A DNA stretch of 64,000 nucleotides from Catalinimonas alkaloidigena. GTDB taxonomy: Bacteria; Bacteroidota; Bacteroidia; Cytophagales; Cyclobacteriaceae. Position numbers and translations under genes: made by a program. How positions within the stretch are numbered: the first letter of the stretch is position 1; the number at the start of each line of letters is the position of its first letter. The DNA is taken from positions 6,515,001 through 6,579,000 of the forward strand of contig NZ_JAQFIL010000001.1 in NCBI RefSeq assembly GCF_029504655.1. The letters run 5' to 3'. Below the pieces are notes generated by a model, which had not been told where the DNA came from, made no database searches, and worked only from the letters and a program-made list of their open reading frames with translations. Below, in pieces: positions 27,392 through 36,892 of the stretch.

Positions 27392-27569
27392 AGGTCAGAA
27401 TACTTAAAAGTGCGTATATGACGCTCAGCGCTAAGGTAATACTGCCATAGACTTTCAACACTTTGATACGGGGGCAATAGTCACTCCACCACAATGCTAG
27501 CCAGGGTCGGTACAGCCCAAACAAGGTGAGCAGGAAAAATAAAGCTGTCAATATTGATAGTATTTTCAA
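27390..27569 (-). CDS. Small conserved-looking membrane protein, 59 aa
   Basis: This gene is shorter than the usual cut-off. It starts with TTG at 27567-27569, because a TAG lies two codons upstream, and ends in TAA at 27390-27392. The product has two hydrophobic segments, one near the N-terminus (ILSILTALFFLLTLFGLY) and one at the C-terminus (SITLALSVIYALLSIL), joined by an aromatic and basic loop RPWLALWWSDYCPRIKVLKV. The double-Trp and conserved-looking loop make a spurious frame unlikely, and I have an impression of similar short proteins in other Cytophagales, which needs a search. Function unknown. It lies between nfu and infB with terminators on both sides. Confidence 0.6.
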   Translation of the reverse strand: MKILSILTALFFLLTLFGLYRPWLALWWSDYCPRIKVLKVYGSITLALSVIYALLSILT

Positions 27570-27650
27570 GGGCTATTATTTTGAGTGGAATGCCTTAAAA
27601 CACATATAATTTTATTGGTCAGCATCTCTTCCGGAGAGGATATCAATCAT

Positions 27651-27676
27651 AAAAAAAGCCTCCCAGAATGGAAGGC
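27651..27676 (-). terminator. Intrinsic terminator of the rimP-nusA-infB operon
   Basis: On the minus strand AGCCTTCC pairs with GGGAGGCT (one mismatch) around a short loop, followed by seven T. It lies about 28 bases after the infB stop codon. Confidence 0.85.
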
Positions 27677-27703
27677 TGATTCATACATCTATTATTTTTG
27701 ACT

Positions 27704-30700
27704 TTACAGCGATCTTTTGACTTCTTTTTCCTCAAAGCCTTCAATGATATCGCCTTCTTTGATATCGTTATAGTTCTTGATACTGATACCACACTCATAA
27801 CCGGACCTCACTTCATTGACATCATCTTTCTCGCGTTTTAGCTGATTAATTTCACCGGTATAGGCAACAATACCATCACGGATCAATCGGATCTGGTTAT
27901 TTCTTTTCACTACACCATCGGTCACATAACATCCGGCTACCGTACCTACTTTAGAGATTTTAAAGATTCTACGGACTTCAATGTTACCGGTGATAATTTC
28001 CTCAACCGTAGGCGCCAGCATACCTTCCATCGCATCTTTGATCTCATTGATGGCATCGTAGATGATAGAGTAAAGGCGAATTTCAATTTCTTCTTTCTCA
28101 GCCAGGTTTCTGGCACTGGCAGATGGCCTCACCTGGAAACCAACGATAATAGCATCTGAGGCTGAAGCCAGCAATACATCTGATTCTGAAATCTGACCTA
28201 CTGCTTTGTGAATGATATTAACCTGTACCTCTTCAGTAGATAGTTTCAACATAGAATCAGAAAGGGCCTCTACTGATCCGTCCACGTCACCTTTCACGAT
28301 GATATTCAGCTCTTTGAAAGAACCGATAGCTAATCTACGACCAATCTCATCCAGTGTAATGTGCTTCTTGGTTCTGAGCGATTGTTCACGGTGAATTTGC
28401 TCACGCTTGTTAGCAATTTCTCTCGCCTCCCGGTCAGACTCCATCACATTGAATTTATCGCCTGCCTGAGGCGCTCCATCCAGCCCCAGCATCTGTACCG
28501 GTGTAGAAGGGCCTGCCTTCGTAAGCTTGTTTCCACGGTGGTCAAACATGGCTTTTACCTTACCATAATGCGCACCAGCCAGTATTACATCTCCTATTTT
28601 CAGATCACCTGCCTGAACCAGCAGGGTGGTTACGTAACCTCTACCTCTATCAAGAGTAGCTTCAATCACTGTACCTACCGCCCGCTTATCAGGGTTAGCT
28701 TTCAGTTCAAGTAACTCTGCTTCCAGCAATACTTTTTCAAGGAGGTCATCAATGCCCTGTCCTGTCTTGGCAGAAATCTCCTGGCACTGGTATTTACCTC
28801 CCCAGTCTTCTACCAATATATTGATATTTGCCAGTTCTTCACGAACCTTATCAGGATTGGCATTAGGCTTATCTATCTTGTTAATGGCAATTACGATGGG
28901 TACACCCGCTACCTGCGCGTGATTGATCGCTTCTTTGGTTTGGGGCATCACATTATCGTCAGCCGCTACGACTACGATGACTACGTCTGTGACTGAAGCT
29001 CCCCTGGCACGCATGGCTGTAAAAGCTTCGTGACCGGGTGTATCCAAGAAGGCTACCCGCTTGCCGCTTTCGGTAGTTACATCATATGCGCCTATGTGCT
29101 GTGTGATACCTCCTGCTTCGCCTTCGGTAACTTTTGCACTTCGGATATAATCCAGCAGTGAGGTTTTACCGTGGTCAACGTGACCCATGATGGTTACGAT
29201 AGGGGCCCTGTCTTTCATATCCACATCTTCGTCCTCTTCCACTTCCACTGAGATTTCATCTTCAGTATCGGTGAAGTCTACATCATAACCAAACTCATCG
29301 GCGATTACGGTAATGGTTTCCGCATCCAATCGCTGGTTGATAGAGACAAACATACCTAAGGACATACAGGTAGAAATCACCTCATTGACACTAACATCCA
29401 TCATAGATGCCAGGTCATTGGCAGAGATAAACTCAGTAACTTTGAGCTTCATATCCTGCTCCTGCTCGGCAGCCTGTTGCTCACGTTCACGACGATCAGC
29501 ACGACGACGTTCCTGACGATTACGTGAAGCTTTACCTTTTTTGCCTCCCCCGCTTAGCTTAGCCAGGGTTTCTTTAATTTGCTCTTGGATTTCTTTTTCG
29601 GAAGGTTCCTCCTTCTTCGGTCTCTTTTTGCCACCACGACCTCTCTTGTCGCCACCTTTACCGCCAGGAGCAGAACCTTTTCCTGAAGCAGGTGCTCTAC
29701 CTCCTCTCTCTCTGTTATCCGCCCCACTTTTTTCATCCTGACTTTTGATTCTGCGGCGACGCTTCCTTTTCTTCTTATTACCTCCTTCATCAGAAGAGGC
29801 TACAGGCTTGGCTTTTTTCTTACGTTCTTCAGGCAAATCAATTTTACCTACCACAGTCAGTCCTTTTAACTGATCGGCTCTGGTATTGACACGGTCGGTT
29901 TTTGAATCTTCGCCCTTATCTGCCTTACCTTTTTCTTCGGGTTTCTTTGCTTCGGTCTTTTGAATCTCTTTTTGGGTTTCTTTTTCTGATGAGTCAGCAG
30001 CGCTGCTTTCTTCCTGAGGCTCTTTTTCTTTGGCCTCAGCAGCAGGCTTCGCGGTCTCTTCTTTTTCTTTAGGTTCTTCTTTTTGAGTATCTTTAACCTC
30101 AGGCTTTTCTTCTGCTTCTGCCTGTTCTGCTTCCGCCTGAATCTCTTTTTTCACTTCTTTAGGCTCTTCTTTTTTAAGCTCTTCTTTTTTAGCTTGAGGG
30201 GTAGAGGTCTCTTTTTCTTCTTGAGCTTGAGGAGTATGGGTAGTATCTTCTGCCTTAGGCTGAGGGGCAGGTTTTTTTTCAGCCTCTTTCTTTTCTGCTT
30301 CAGGCTGAGTAGGCTTTCTGTCTTCTGCTTTTTTGTCTTCTGCTTTCTTCTCTTCTTCCTTCTTTGCAGCAGGCTTTTTGCGGTTAAGGCTATCCAGGTC
30401 AATCTTACCTACAACTTTAATCCCTTGTAAGCGATTGGACACCTTTTCCGGCTCGTCTTCTTTTTTAGCCGTTTCTTGCTTCTTATTGTCAACCTTAGGC
30501 TCATCTTCCTTGGCATCACCTTCTTCCTGTGACTCGGAAAGCCCTTTGATAAATAATTCTTCTTCGTCCTGATCCTTTTGCTTCTCCTTCTTAGAAGAAT
30601 CAATGATCATATTTTCTGAATGTTTATTACCAATGGTGAGGCCAGAGGCTTCTTCCTTATCCAACGCAGAAGACGCAAATTCCTTGGCAAGCATGTTGAA

Positions 30701-30844
30701 CTGCTCAATGGGAATCTTCGCATTTGGTTTATTGTCGACCTCAAAGCCTTTGTTAGCAAGATGCTCAGTAATTGTAGACAAACCTACATTGAGCTTTCTT
30801 GCCACCTGGCTGAGCCTCATCATTTTTTCCTCTACCATACTCAA
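27704..30844 (-). CDS. infB: Translation initiation factor IF-2
   Basis: IF-2 brings initiator tRNA to the 30S subunit. The 1046-residue protein begins with an IF2_N helix domain ([20 protein letters not shown]), followed by a very long Lys/Glu/Ala-rich region (about 90-450), a second IF2_N segment ([20 protein letters not shown]), and the GTPase core with [12 protein letters not shown] (G1), DTPGHEAF (G3) and NKIDKP (G4). Domains II to IV follow to the C-terminus. The long charged linker accounts for the large size. It is the last gene of rimP-nusA-infB and a strong terminator follows. Start could be either of two Met at positions 1 or 3. Confidence 0.98.
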   Translation of the reverse strand: MSMVEEKMMRLSQVARKLNVGLSTITEHLANKGFEVDNKPNAKIPIEQFNMLAKEFASSALDKEEASGLTIGNKHSENMIIDSSKKEKQKDQDEEELFIKGLSESQEEGDAKEDEPKVDNKKQETAKKEDEPEKVSNRLQGIKVVGKIDLDSLNRKKPAAKKEEEKKAEDKKAEDRKPTQPEAEKKEAEKKPAPQPKAEDTTHTPQAQEEKETSTPQAKKEELKKEEPKEVKKEIQAEAEQAEAEEKPEVKDTQKEEPKEKEETAKPAAEAKEKEPQEESSAADSSEKETQKEIQKTEAKKPEEKGKADKGEDSKTDRVNTRADQLKGLTVVGKIDLPEERKKKAKPVASSDEGGNKKKRKRRRRIKSQDEKSGADNRERGGRAPASGKGSAPGGKGGDKRGRGGKKRPKKEEPSEKEIQEQIKETLAKLSGGGKKGKASRNRQERRRADRREREQQAAEQEQDMKLKVTEFISANDLASMMDVSVNEVISTCMSLGMFVSINQRLDAETITVIADEFGYDVDFTDTEDEISVEVEEDEDVDMKDRAPIVTIMGHVDHGKTSLLDYIRSAKVTEGEAGGITQHIGAYDVTTESGKRVAFLDTPGHEAFTAMRARGASVTDVVIVVVAADDNVMPQTKEAINHAQVAGVPIVIAINKIDKPNANPDKVREELANINILVEDWGGKYQCQEISAKTGQGIDDLLEKVLLEAELLELKANPDKRAVGTVIEATLDRGRGYVTTLLVQAGDLKIGDVILAGAHYGKVKAMFDHRGNKLTKAGPSTPVQMLGLDGAPQAGDKFNVMESDREAREIANKREQIHREQSLRTKKHITLDEIGRRLAIGSFKELNIIVKGDVDGSVEALSDSMLKLSTEEVQVNIIHKAVGQISESDVLLASASDAIIVGFQVRPSASARNLAEKEEIEIRLYSIIYDAINEIKDAMEGMLAPTVEEIITGNIEVRRIFKISKVGTVAGCYVTDGVVKRNNQIRLIRDGIVAYTGEINQLKREKDDVNEVRSGYECGISIKNYNDIKEGDIIEGFEEKEVKRSL

Positions 30845-30876
30845 ATATCTATTATTTTCTATTCTAAATAAAAATA

Positions 30877-32124
30877 TTATTCAAATTCTTGTTTAAGAAC
30901 CCTAATTATGTCCTCAATAGTTTCCTCTTCAAGGTCAGTTCTTCTTACAAGTTCATCTTTTGTAAGCGACAAAACACTTTTAGCAGTATCTAAACCAATT
31001 CTCTTTAGCTCATCTATTACCCAACTTTCTATTTCATCAGAAAACTCTTCCAGATCGACATCCTCATCATCTTCAATGCCGGCTGTTTCTCTGAAAACAT
31101 CTATTTCATAACCCACCAGACGGCTGGCAAGCTTAATGTTTTGCCCACCTTTGCCAATCGCTAATGATACCTGATCGGGCTTCAGGAATACTGATACGCG
31201 TCCATTTTCAGGATCTATTTTGATCGTACTGATCTTGGCAGGACTTAGGGCACGTGTAATGAACAGCTCGAGGTTATCGGTATAGTTGATAACGTCAATG
31301 TTTTCGTTTTGTAACTCACGGACAATACTGTGAATTCGTGAGCCCTTCATTCCTACACAGGCTCCTACCGGATCTATGCGATCGTCATACGACTCTACAG
31401 CTACCTTGGCACGCTCGCCTGGCTCGCGTACAGTTTTACGGATCATGATCAGGCCATCGTAAACTTCAGGCACTTCGCTCTCAAATAACCTCTCCAAAAA
31501 TTTCGGAGCAGTGCGGGATAAGATAATTCTAGGGTTACCGTTGACCATTTCCACCCGGTGGACAATAGAGCGGACGGTGTCTCCCTTTCTAAATTTATCC
31601 TTATGAATCTGCTCTGATTTAGGAAGAATCAGCTCATTACCTTCTGCGTCAATCAGGAGAATTTCTCGTCCAAGAATTTGATATACTTCACCAACGATAA
31701 TTTCGCCTACCAGATCTTTATATTTATGAAAAAGAATATCTTTTTCCAGGTCTTTCACTTTCTGTATAAGCGTTTGGCGAGCAGTCATTACGGCACGACG
31801 CCCAAAATCTTCCAGCTTAATTTCTTCTGCTACTTCTTCTCCAATCTCAAAATCGGGCTCTATTTCCTGCGCTTCAGAAAGACTTATTTTGTCATGATCC
31901 CAAATGTCTTCGGAATTATCATCTACAATTTCTCTGAATCGCCAGATTTCCAGGTCTCCCTTGTCGGCATTGATGATGACGTCAAAGTTATCATCCACAC
32001 CATATCTTTTGCGAATCATCGTACGGAAAACGTCCTCCAATATACGGATCATCGTTGGGCGGTCAATATTTTTGCCTTTGGCAAATTCCGCAAATGACTC
32101 AATTAATGTTGTAGTATCCATCAT
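30877..32124 (-). CDS. nusA: Transcription termination/antitermination factor NusA
   Basis: NusA binds RNA polymerase and modulates pausing, termination and antitermination. The 415-residue protein has the N-terminal polymerase-binding domain ([15 protein letters not shown]), an S1 domain (about 135-200, [16 protein letters not shown]), and two KH domains (about 205-345, including [16 protein letters not shown] and [15 protein letters not shown]). The C-terminal acidic repeats are reduced to a single helix-hairpin region. It starts one base after rimP and lies 32 bases before infB, so the operon is tight. Confidence 0.97.
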   Translation of the reverse strand: MMDTTTLIESFAEFAKGKNIDRPTMIRILEDVFRTMIRKRYGVDDNFDVIINADKGDLEIWRFREIVDDNSEDIWDHDKISLSEAQEIEPDFEIGEEVAEEIKLEDFGRRAVMTARQTLIQKVKDLEKDILFHKYKDLVGEIIVGEVYQILGREILLIDAEGNELILPKSEQIHKDKFRKGDTVRSIVHRVEMVNGNPRIILSRTAPKFLERLFESEVPEVYDGLIMIRKTVREPGERAKVAVESYDDRIDPVGACVGMKGSRIHSIVRELQNENIDVINYTDNLELFITRALSPAKISTIKIDPENGRVSVFLKPDQVSLAIGKGGQNIKLASRLVGYEIDVFRETAGIEDDEDVDLEEFSDEIESWVIDELKRIGLDTAKSVLSLTKDELVRRTDLEEETIEDIIRVLKQEFE

Positions 32125-32125
32125 T

Positions 32126-32617
32126 TTATTTAAATGAAGCTAAGACGTTTGTTTTTTTAATGTCCTGAAAAGGGATTACTACTTCCTTAGTTTCTCCCCG
32201 CTTTTTTGATTTATCCTTACTTTTAACTTTAAGCTCTTCCTTGAGCACTATCTGTTGCTCGTCCACCTGCATCAGTACTCCTTTTTTAGTGGTATTATCC
32301 TGCAGAAGTACCTTTACATTCCTACCCACATTCTTCTTGTACTGCCTGTGCATCTTCAGGGGTAAGTCAAGTCCGGGAGAAGATACTTCCAGCGTAAAAC
32401 TTTCGCTAATTAAATTTTCTTCTTCCATCCTGGCGCCTAACTTACGGCTGATTTCTGCGCAGGTATCAATGGATATACCTTCGTCTCCATCCAGATGAAC
32501 CACTACTTTCTGGCTGTTTTTAGCATTTGATATACTAACCTCCACTAAAAACAGCGATGGGTCTTGCCCTTCCAGCATTTCCTGAACCCATCCTTCTATC
32601 TGCACCTCTAAACTCAT
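32126..32617 (-). CDS. rimP: Ribosome maturation factor RimP
   Basis: RimP assists 30S subunit assembly. The 163-residue product has the two-domain layout: N-terminal alpha/beta domain with VVHLDGDEGISIDTCAEISR and FTLEVSSPGLDLPL, and a C-terminal SH3-like domain from about residue 90 (GRNVKVLLQDNTTKKGVLMQ). The last 30 residues are Lys-rich. It is the first gene of the rimP-nusA-infB operon; a terminator-like hairpin lies in the leader, 18 bases before the start codon. Confidence 0.95.
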   Translation of the reverse strand: MSLEVQIEGWVQEMLEGQDPSLFLVEVSISNAKNSQKVVVHLDGDEGISIDTCAEISRKLGARMEEENLISESFTLEVSSPGLDLPLKMHRQYKKNVGRNVKVLLQDNTTKKGVLMQVDEQQIVLKEELKVKSKDKSKKRGETKEVVIPFQDIKKTNVLASFK

Positions 32618-32634
32618 ATCATCTTTTCAATAAT

Positions 32635-32661
32635 AAAAAAGAGGGGACTTTTGCCCCCTCT
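32635..32661 (-). terminator. Terminator-like hairpin in the rimP leader
   Basis: On the minus strand AGAGGGG and CCCCTCT form a 7-bp stem around an 8-base loop, followed by six T. It lies between the promoter at 32685-32714 and the rimP start at 32617, so it is inside the operon leader rather than at a gene end. It could act as an attenuator, with read-through controlled by NusA or by translation. Confidence 0.7.
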
Positions 32662-32684
32662 GTATTAGTTTTGAAACCACGATA

Positions 32685-32714
32685 CAAAGGTAGTGAAAAT
32701 TCTGCCTAAATCAA
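32685..32714 (-). promoter_or_regulatory. Promoter of rimP-nusA-infB
   Basis: TACCTTTG (complement of 32685-32692) matches TAnnTTTG, and TTG (complement of 32712-32714) lies 19 bases upstream, as in primary-sigma promoters of Bacteroidetes. The predicted transcript starts near 32678, giving a leader of about 60 bases that contains the terminator-like hairpin. Confidence 0.75.
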
Positions 32715-32917
32715 ACAGAAAGCAAGATTTGACTTGCTCATCCATAGACATTTATTCATCTACAATGGTAAACAAGTCTCTGGCTAAATAGATTCACATC
32801 TTCTTGGTTTTATGCTTAGCGTAAATTTTCTTGCTCAGCCATGAACTTATCTGCCGCCAAATACAATTAATAAGCCACTAAATCTGTTGAGTTTTGGATC
32901 ATTTAGCTAGTCTAATC

Positions 32918-33922
32918 ATGCGTAATCAACTGTTAATTGTCCTTAGTGCCCTAACACTATTGCTTAGCGCCTGTCAGCAGGATGCTGAGCAGTCCCTTGC
33001 TGAGAAAACTACGGATACTGCCCCGCAGGAAGAAATAGTAGTGCCTGCATTCAATGCTGACTCTGCCTATCATTTTGTGCAGCGGCAGGTTGACTTTGGC
33101 CCTCGCGTACCCAACACTTCCGCTCACCTTGCCACGGCTAATTTTCTAAGAGAAACGCTGGAAAACTATGGTGCTGAAGTACAAATACAATCATTTGATG
33201 CACCCGCTTTTGATGGTACTTCCCTGGCCCTGCAAAATATCATCGCTTCTTTTAATCCTGATGTGAGCAAACGAATACTTCTGGCTGCCCATTGGGATTC
33301 CCGCCCTTTTGCTGATAAGGATGATGAGCGCAAGCATGAACCCATAGACGGGGCTAATGATGGTGCCAGCGGTGTAGGGGTACTTTTAGAGCTGGGCCGT
33401 ATGTTTCAAGTGCAGCCCCCAGAAGTTGGTGTGGATATCATTCTTTTTGATGGAGAGGATTATGGAGAGCCAGAAGACTATCAGGAAAGCAGTGAAAGCA
33501 GCAATCAGGTATGGTGGTGCTTAGGCTCACAGTATTGGGCAGAAAATAAGCACAAAAATAACTATATGGCTTATTATGGCATATTGCTGGATATGGTAGG
33601 CGCTGAAGGAGCGCAGTTTTACCGTGAGGGCGTCTCAATGCGAGCTGCACCGAGCATTGTGAAAAAGGTCTGGGGCAAAGCACAGGAGTTAGACCATGGG
33701 CGGCATTTTGTATATAAAAACAGCCCGGAAATAGTAGATGATCACATTTATGTAAACTACAATGCCAAGATTCCGATGATTGATATTATAGACTATGCAG
33801 CGGGGAGCGAAGCCTATTTCCCTGCTTACCATCATACCCATGATGATAATATGGACATCATTAGTAAGGAAACGCTAAAGGCAGTAGGAGAAACTGTAGC
33901 CGGTGTAGTTTACCATGAATAA
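32918..33922 (+). CDS. M28-family lipoprotein, probable glutaminyl-peptide cyclotransferase
   Basis: The product of about 334 residues has a lipoprotein signal (LLIVLSALTLLLSAC). The M28 zinc-enzyme domain shows LLAAHWDSRPFADKDD with the first His/Asp, IDGANDGASGVGVLLELG with the zinc Asp, and IILFDGEDYGE with the catalytic Glu and a zinc acidic residue, and a later YHHTHDD with the zinc His. The DGEDYG form, and the zinc ligand set of one Asp, one acidic residue and one His, fits type II glutaminyl cyclases of Bacteroidetes better than aminopeptidases. It would cyclise N-terminal Gln of exported proteins. The ATG at residue 9 of the open frame is preferred since it directly precedes the signal peptide. 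Confidence 0.8.
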   Translation: MRNQLLIVLSALTLLLSACQQDAEQSLAEKTTDTAPQEEIVVPAFNADSAYHFVQRQVDFGPRVPNTSAHLATANFLRETLENYGAEVQIQSFDAPAFDGTSLALQNIIASFNPDVSKRILLAAHWDSRPFADKDDERKHEPIDGANDGASGVGVLLELGRMFQVQPPEVGVDIILFDGEDYGEPEDYQESSESSNQVWWCLGSQYWAENKHKNNYMAYYGILLDMVGAEGAQFYREGVSMRAAPSIVKKVWGKAQELDHGRHFVYKNSPEIVDDHIYVNYNAKIPMIDIIDYAAGSEAYFPAYHHTHDDNMDIISKETLKAVGETVAGVVYHE

Positions 33923-33962
33923 GCAAAAGCCCTGCGGTTACAGGGCTTTGCTATGTTTTTTA
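33923..33962. terminator. Convergent terminator
   Basis: GCAAAAGCCCTG and CAGGGCTTTGC form an 11-bp stem with one bulged A, directly after the stop codon, followed by a T-rich tract. It can serve both the M28 gene and rfbA, which end toward each other. Confidence 0.75.
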
Positions 33963-33971
33963 AAAAGATCT

Positions 33972-34844
33972 TTACTTGATGTTTTGCGTAAGCAGACCCA
34001 TGAGATATTCTCCGTAGCCACTTTTAAGCTGCTTTTGCGCTAGTTTTTCAATTTGCGCTTTACCAATAAACTTCATCCGGTAAGCAATTTCCTCTATACA
34101 ACCAATCTTCAGTCCCTGCCTTTTCTCAATCACCTGCACAAAAGTGCCTGCCTGCATCAGAGAGTCAAATGTACCCGTATCCAGCCAGGCAGTGCCTCTG
34201 CTCAGAATACTTACATTCAGCTTACCCTGCCTCAGATATTCCTTATTTACATCCGTAATTTCGTATTCCCCTCGCGCACTGGGCTTAAGGCGGCGGGCAA
34301 TTTCAATCACTTCGTTGTCATAGAAGTAGATACCGGGAATGGCGAAGTTCGACTTAGGCTCTTTTGGTTTTTCTTCAATAGAAATCACTTTTTCATTTTC
34401 ATCAAACTCTACCACACCATAGCGCTCAGGATCATGAACATGATACGCATATACGATGCCGCCATCCGGGTCTGCATTGCTTTGAAGCAGACGGGCGAGA
34501 TCACTACCATAAAAAATATTATCTCCCAAGATCAGTGCTACCTTATCATTTCCGATAAAGTCCGCTCCGATCGTAAATGCCTGGGCTAAGCCTTCGGGCT
34601 TCTCTTGCACAGCATAAGAGAAACTACAACCCAGCTCACTTCCATCTCCCAACAGCCTCTTAAAGTTTGGCATATCGTGCGGTGTGGAAATGATGAGTAT
34701 CTCCTTGATGCCCGCCATCATCAGGTTAGACAATGGATAATAAATCATAGGTTTGTCATATACCGGCATAAGCTGCTTGCTCACCGACAAAGTAAGTGGG
34801 TGTAAGCGTGTCCCTGAGCCGCCTGCAAGAATGATCCCTTTCAT
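33972..34844 (-). CDS. rfbA: Glucose-1-phosphate thymidylyltransferase
   Basis: RfbA makes dTDP-glucose from dTTP and glucose 1-phosphate, the first step to dTDP-rhamnose and related surface sugars. The 290-residue protein has the nucleotidyltransferase signature [13 protein letters not shown] followed by [18 protein letters not shown], the metal-binding [11 protein letters not shown], and [20 protein letters not shown]. Length is normal. The rest of the rml pathway (rfbB, C, D) is not adjacent. A promoter is proposed in the divergent gap with ccmB. Confidence 0.96.
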   Translation of the reverse strand: MKGIILAGGSGTRLHPLTLSVSKQLMPVYDKPMIYYPLSNLMMAGIKEILIISTPHDMPNFKRLLGDGSELGCSFSYAVQEKPEGLAQAFTIGADFIGNDKVALILGDNIFYGSDLARLLQSNADPDGGIVYAYHVHDPERYGVVEFDENEKVISIEEKPKEPKSNFAIPGIYFYDNEVIEIARRLKPSARGEYEITDVNKEYLRQGKLNVSILSRGTAWLDTGTFDSLMQAGTFVQVIEKRQGLKIGCIEEIAYRMKFIGKAQIEKLAQKQLKSGYGEYLMGLLTQNIK

Positions 34845-34950
34845 AAAATTATATTTTGGTTAAAATCTGTAAAAAAATAGAAAATCAGAATCCAGTCATG
34901 CTATTTTCTACGATTTCCTAAGTTCTTAATTTATATACAAATAAGTATAG

Positions 34951-34979
34951 CAAAAGTATACGGAAGCACGATTTATCAA
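34951..34979 (-). promoter_or_regulatory. Promoter of rfbA
   Basis: On the minus strand TACTTTTG (complement of 34951-34958) matches the -7 consensus and TTG (complement of 34977-34979) lies 18 bases upstream. It lies next to the ccmB -7 element in a back-to-back arrangement. Confidence 0.6.
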
Positions 34980-34987
34980 TATCTTTG
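34980..34987 (+). promoter_or_regulatory. -7 element proposed for ccmB
   Basis: TATCTTTG matches TAnnTTTG, and transcription would begin about 20 bases before the ccmB start codon. A TTG at the usual upstream distance is lacking. Confidence 0.45.
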
Positions 34988-35012
34988 CCTCCCCCAAAGC
35001 AACACAAAAACT

Positions 35013-35681
35013 ATGCTCTGGAAGGAAATAAAGTTATTAGTTCGTAAAGAAATTGTACTGGAGTGGCGACAGCGCTATGCCTTTAATGGTATTCTGCTCT
35101 ATGTAGTGAGTGCTGTTTTTGTCTGTTATCTCAGCTTTAACCTGCAAAGAGGGGGGCTTCAGGTAGTAACCTGGAATGCCTTGTTCTGGATCATTATGCT
35201 GTTTGCTGCCATCAATGCCATTTCCAAAAGTTTTATGCAGGAAAATTACGGGAGGCAGATTTACTACTACACGCTCAGTAGTCCGCAGGGAATTATTCTC
35301 TCCAAAATGCTGTACAATGTAGTCTTAATGCTCATTCTCGCATTTACCTGCCTACTGGTGTATGCTTTGGTACTGGGGAATCCTATTCAGCACTGGGGAT
35401 TATTTATCGCAAATTTATTTCTGGGGGCAGCAGGGTTCTCTACCACACTGACGATGGTGTCAGGGATAGCATCCAAGACGGGCAACAGCAGTACTTTGAT
35501 GGCTATTCTGGGTTTTCCGGTGATGATCCCGATGTTGCTCATGGTGATCAGGGTTTCCAAAAATGCGATTGATGGACTGGATGTGAGTGTGAGCTACGAT
35601 GATCTGATCATATTGGTAGCTATTAATGGGATTGTAGGCACAGTTTCTTATATCCTGTTTCCCTATTTGTGGCGAAGCTGA
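35013..35681 (+). CDS. ccmB: Haem exporter membrane subunit CcmB
   Basis: CcmB is the membrane part of the CcmAB transporter that releases haem-loaded CcmE in cytochrome c maturation. The 222-residue protein has six hydrophobic segments and starts LWKEIKLLVRKEIVLEWRQR, the typical cytoplasmic N-terminus of CcmB. Internal segments such as SGIASKTGNSSTLMAILGFP match the family. The ATPase CcmA is not encoded next to it, which is unusual. The following gene, ccmC, starts after a 165-bp gap with a large inverted repeat. Confidence 0.93.
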   Translation: MLWKEIKLLVRKEIVLEWRQRYAFNGILLYVVSAVFVCYLSFNLQRGGLQVVTWNALFWIIMLFAAINAISKSFMQENYGRQIYYYTLSSPQGIILSKMLYNVVLMLILAFTCLLVYALVLGNPIQHWGLFIANLFLGAAGFSTTLTMVSGIASKTGNSSTLMAILGFPVMIPMLLMVIRVSKNAIDGLDVSVSYDDLIILVAINGIVGTVSYILFPYLWRS

Positions 35682-35730
35682 GATATCGGAGGAATAATAG
35701 TGAGAAAATTCAACTATTTTTCTTCCGTGT

Positions 35731-35796
35731 ATTATACTCAAAATCAATACTTTACATTTTCATAAAATTTTGCAAAGCAATGATTTTGAGTATAAT
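35731..35796. repeat. Perfect 16-bp inverted repeat between ccmB and ccmC
   Basis: ATTATACTCAAAATCA at 35731-35746 and its exact reverse complement at 35781-35796 are separated by 34 bases that contain TTTGCAAAG. The sequence is AT-rich and has no T-tract behind it. It may be an operator, a processing hairpin or a mobile small repeat. Confidence 0.6.
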
Positions 35797-35846
35797 TTGC
35801 AAAAGATTTTGTTGCTGTAACGAAATGGATTTTAACGCTTAATACT

Positions 35847-36572
35847 ATGAGCTCTCTGTTGAAAAAAAGCTGGTGGAAAATACTGGCTGTAGTCTTAATG
35901 GTCTATACCATCGTTGCCGGCTTGCTCTTTGAAGTACCCCGTCTGGCTATTCTTAATGAAACCATAAGAGTACTTTATTTTCACGTTCCTATGTGGTTTG
36001 GGATGCTGATACTGCTGACTGTATCAGTAGTCTATTCCATCAAATATCTTAACACCCCTTCTCAAAAAATTGATAATTACGCTATTGAATTTGCCAATGC
36101 AGGGATTCTCTTTGGCGTACTTGGCATACTGTCGGGTGCATTGTGGGCCAACTTTACCTGGGGCTCTCCCTGGAGTAGTGATCCTAAGCAAAATGCAGCC
36201 GCCATTGCCTTACTCATTTACTTTGCCTATCTGGTATTGCGCAACGCATTACAAGATGAGCAGCAGCGTGCCAAGATCGGTGCGATCTACAATATATTTG
36301 CTTTCTCAGCGCTGATTCCACTATTATTTATTCTTCCTCGCCTAACCGATTCTTTACACCCTGGCAATGGTGGTAACCCGGGCTTCAATGCCTATGACCT
36401 GGACAGCAAATTGCGGCTGGTATTTTACCCCGCAGTACTGGGGTGGACATTATTGGGTGTGTGGCTTACCAGCCTTCGTATTCGTATCAGAGAAATAAAT
36501 CAAAAAATAGATGAAAAAACTGAAGAACAATATATCCCGACTTCGGAGAGTGCTGCTGAACACTCTGTTTAG
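35847..36572 (+). CDS. ccmC: Haem handling protein CcmC
   Basis: CcmC hands haem to CcmE. The 241-residue protein has six membrane segments. The tryptophan-rich periplasmic motif is seen as NFTWGSPWSSDPKQNAAAIA, and the two flanking His of the family are in YFHVPMWFGM and DSLHPG. At this motif the canonical second Trp and Asp spacing is partly changed (PWSSDPK). Its 3' end overlaps the ccmD start by 62 bases in another frame. Confidence 0.93.
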   Translation: MSSLLKKSWWKILAVVLMVYTIVAGLLFEVPRLAILNETIRVLYFHVPMWFGMLILLTVSVVYSIKYLNTPSQKIDNYAIEFANAGILFGVLGILSGALWANFTWGSPWSSDPKQNAAAIALLIYFAYLVLRNALQDEQQRAKIGAIYNIFAFSALIPLLFILPRLTDSLHPGNGGNPGFNAYDLDSKLRLVFYPAVLGWTLLGVWLTSLRIRIREINQKIDEKTEEQYIPTSESAAEHSV

Positions 36573-36777
36573 CTTTGGCATATTCCTGCTTACCAGCTTT
36601 TCGGCAATTGCCCAAAGTGCTCAGGTGGAGGAAATAGCTATGGCGGATACCTTCCGTGCTGAGGGCAAAATTTATGTGGTAGTGGCTGTTATTCTTCTTC
36701 TCTTTGCAGGCTTGGTATTCTATGCCGTTAGAATAGAGCGTAAAGTCAATCGTCTGGAGAAAGAACTGGAAAAGTAA
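36511..36777 (+). CDS. ccmD: CcmD-like small membrane protein
   Basis: The 88-residue protein has a signal-like N-terminus (LLNTLFSFGIFLLTSFSAIAQ) and one membrane segment (KIYVVVAVILLLFAGLVFYAV) followed by a charged cytoplasmic tail ERKVNRLEKELEK, the layout of CcmD, which helps release haem-loaded CcmE. The predicted cut before Gln follows the Bacteroidetes pattern. Because of the strong overlap with ccmC, its start and translation depend on ccmC translation. The identification rests on position and membrane layout more than on sequence. Confidence 0.7.
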   Translation: MKKLKNNISRLRRVLLNTLFSFGIFLLTSFSAIAQSAQVEEIAMADTFRAEGKIYVVVAVILLLFAGLVFYAVRIERKVNRLEKELEK

Positions 36778-36892
36778 AGTAAAGACATGCTAAAGATTTA
36801 GTGGGCTCAAAGGGAAATTAAAAACTAGTTACTACTGTTAGCTTACTAAGGTTTTGGTATTTAAATTCGTAACCTAACGTATTTCGTTCATC

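Noticed and set aside
30083..30430. Phe/Leu/Cys-rich frames opposite infB
   Set aside because: They mirror the Lys/Glu-rich linker of IF-2 on the other strand and have no independent support.
29800..30560. Apparent repeats in infB
   Set aside because: The Lys/Glu/Ala-rich linker gives low-complexity DNA, but no regular repeat unit is present.
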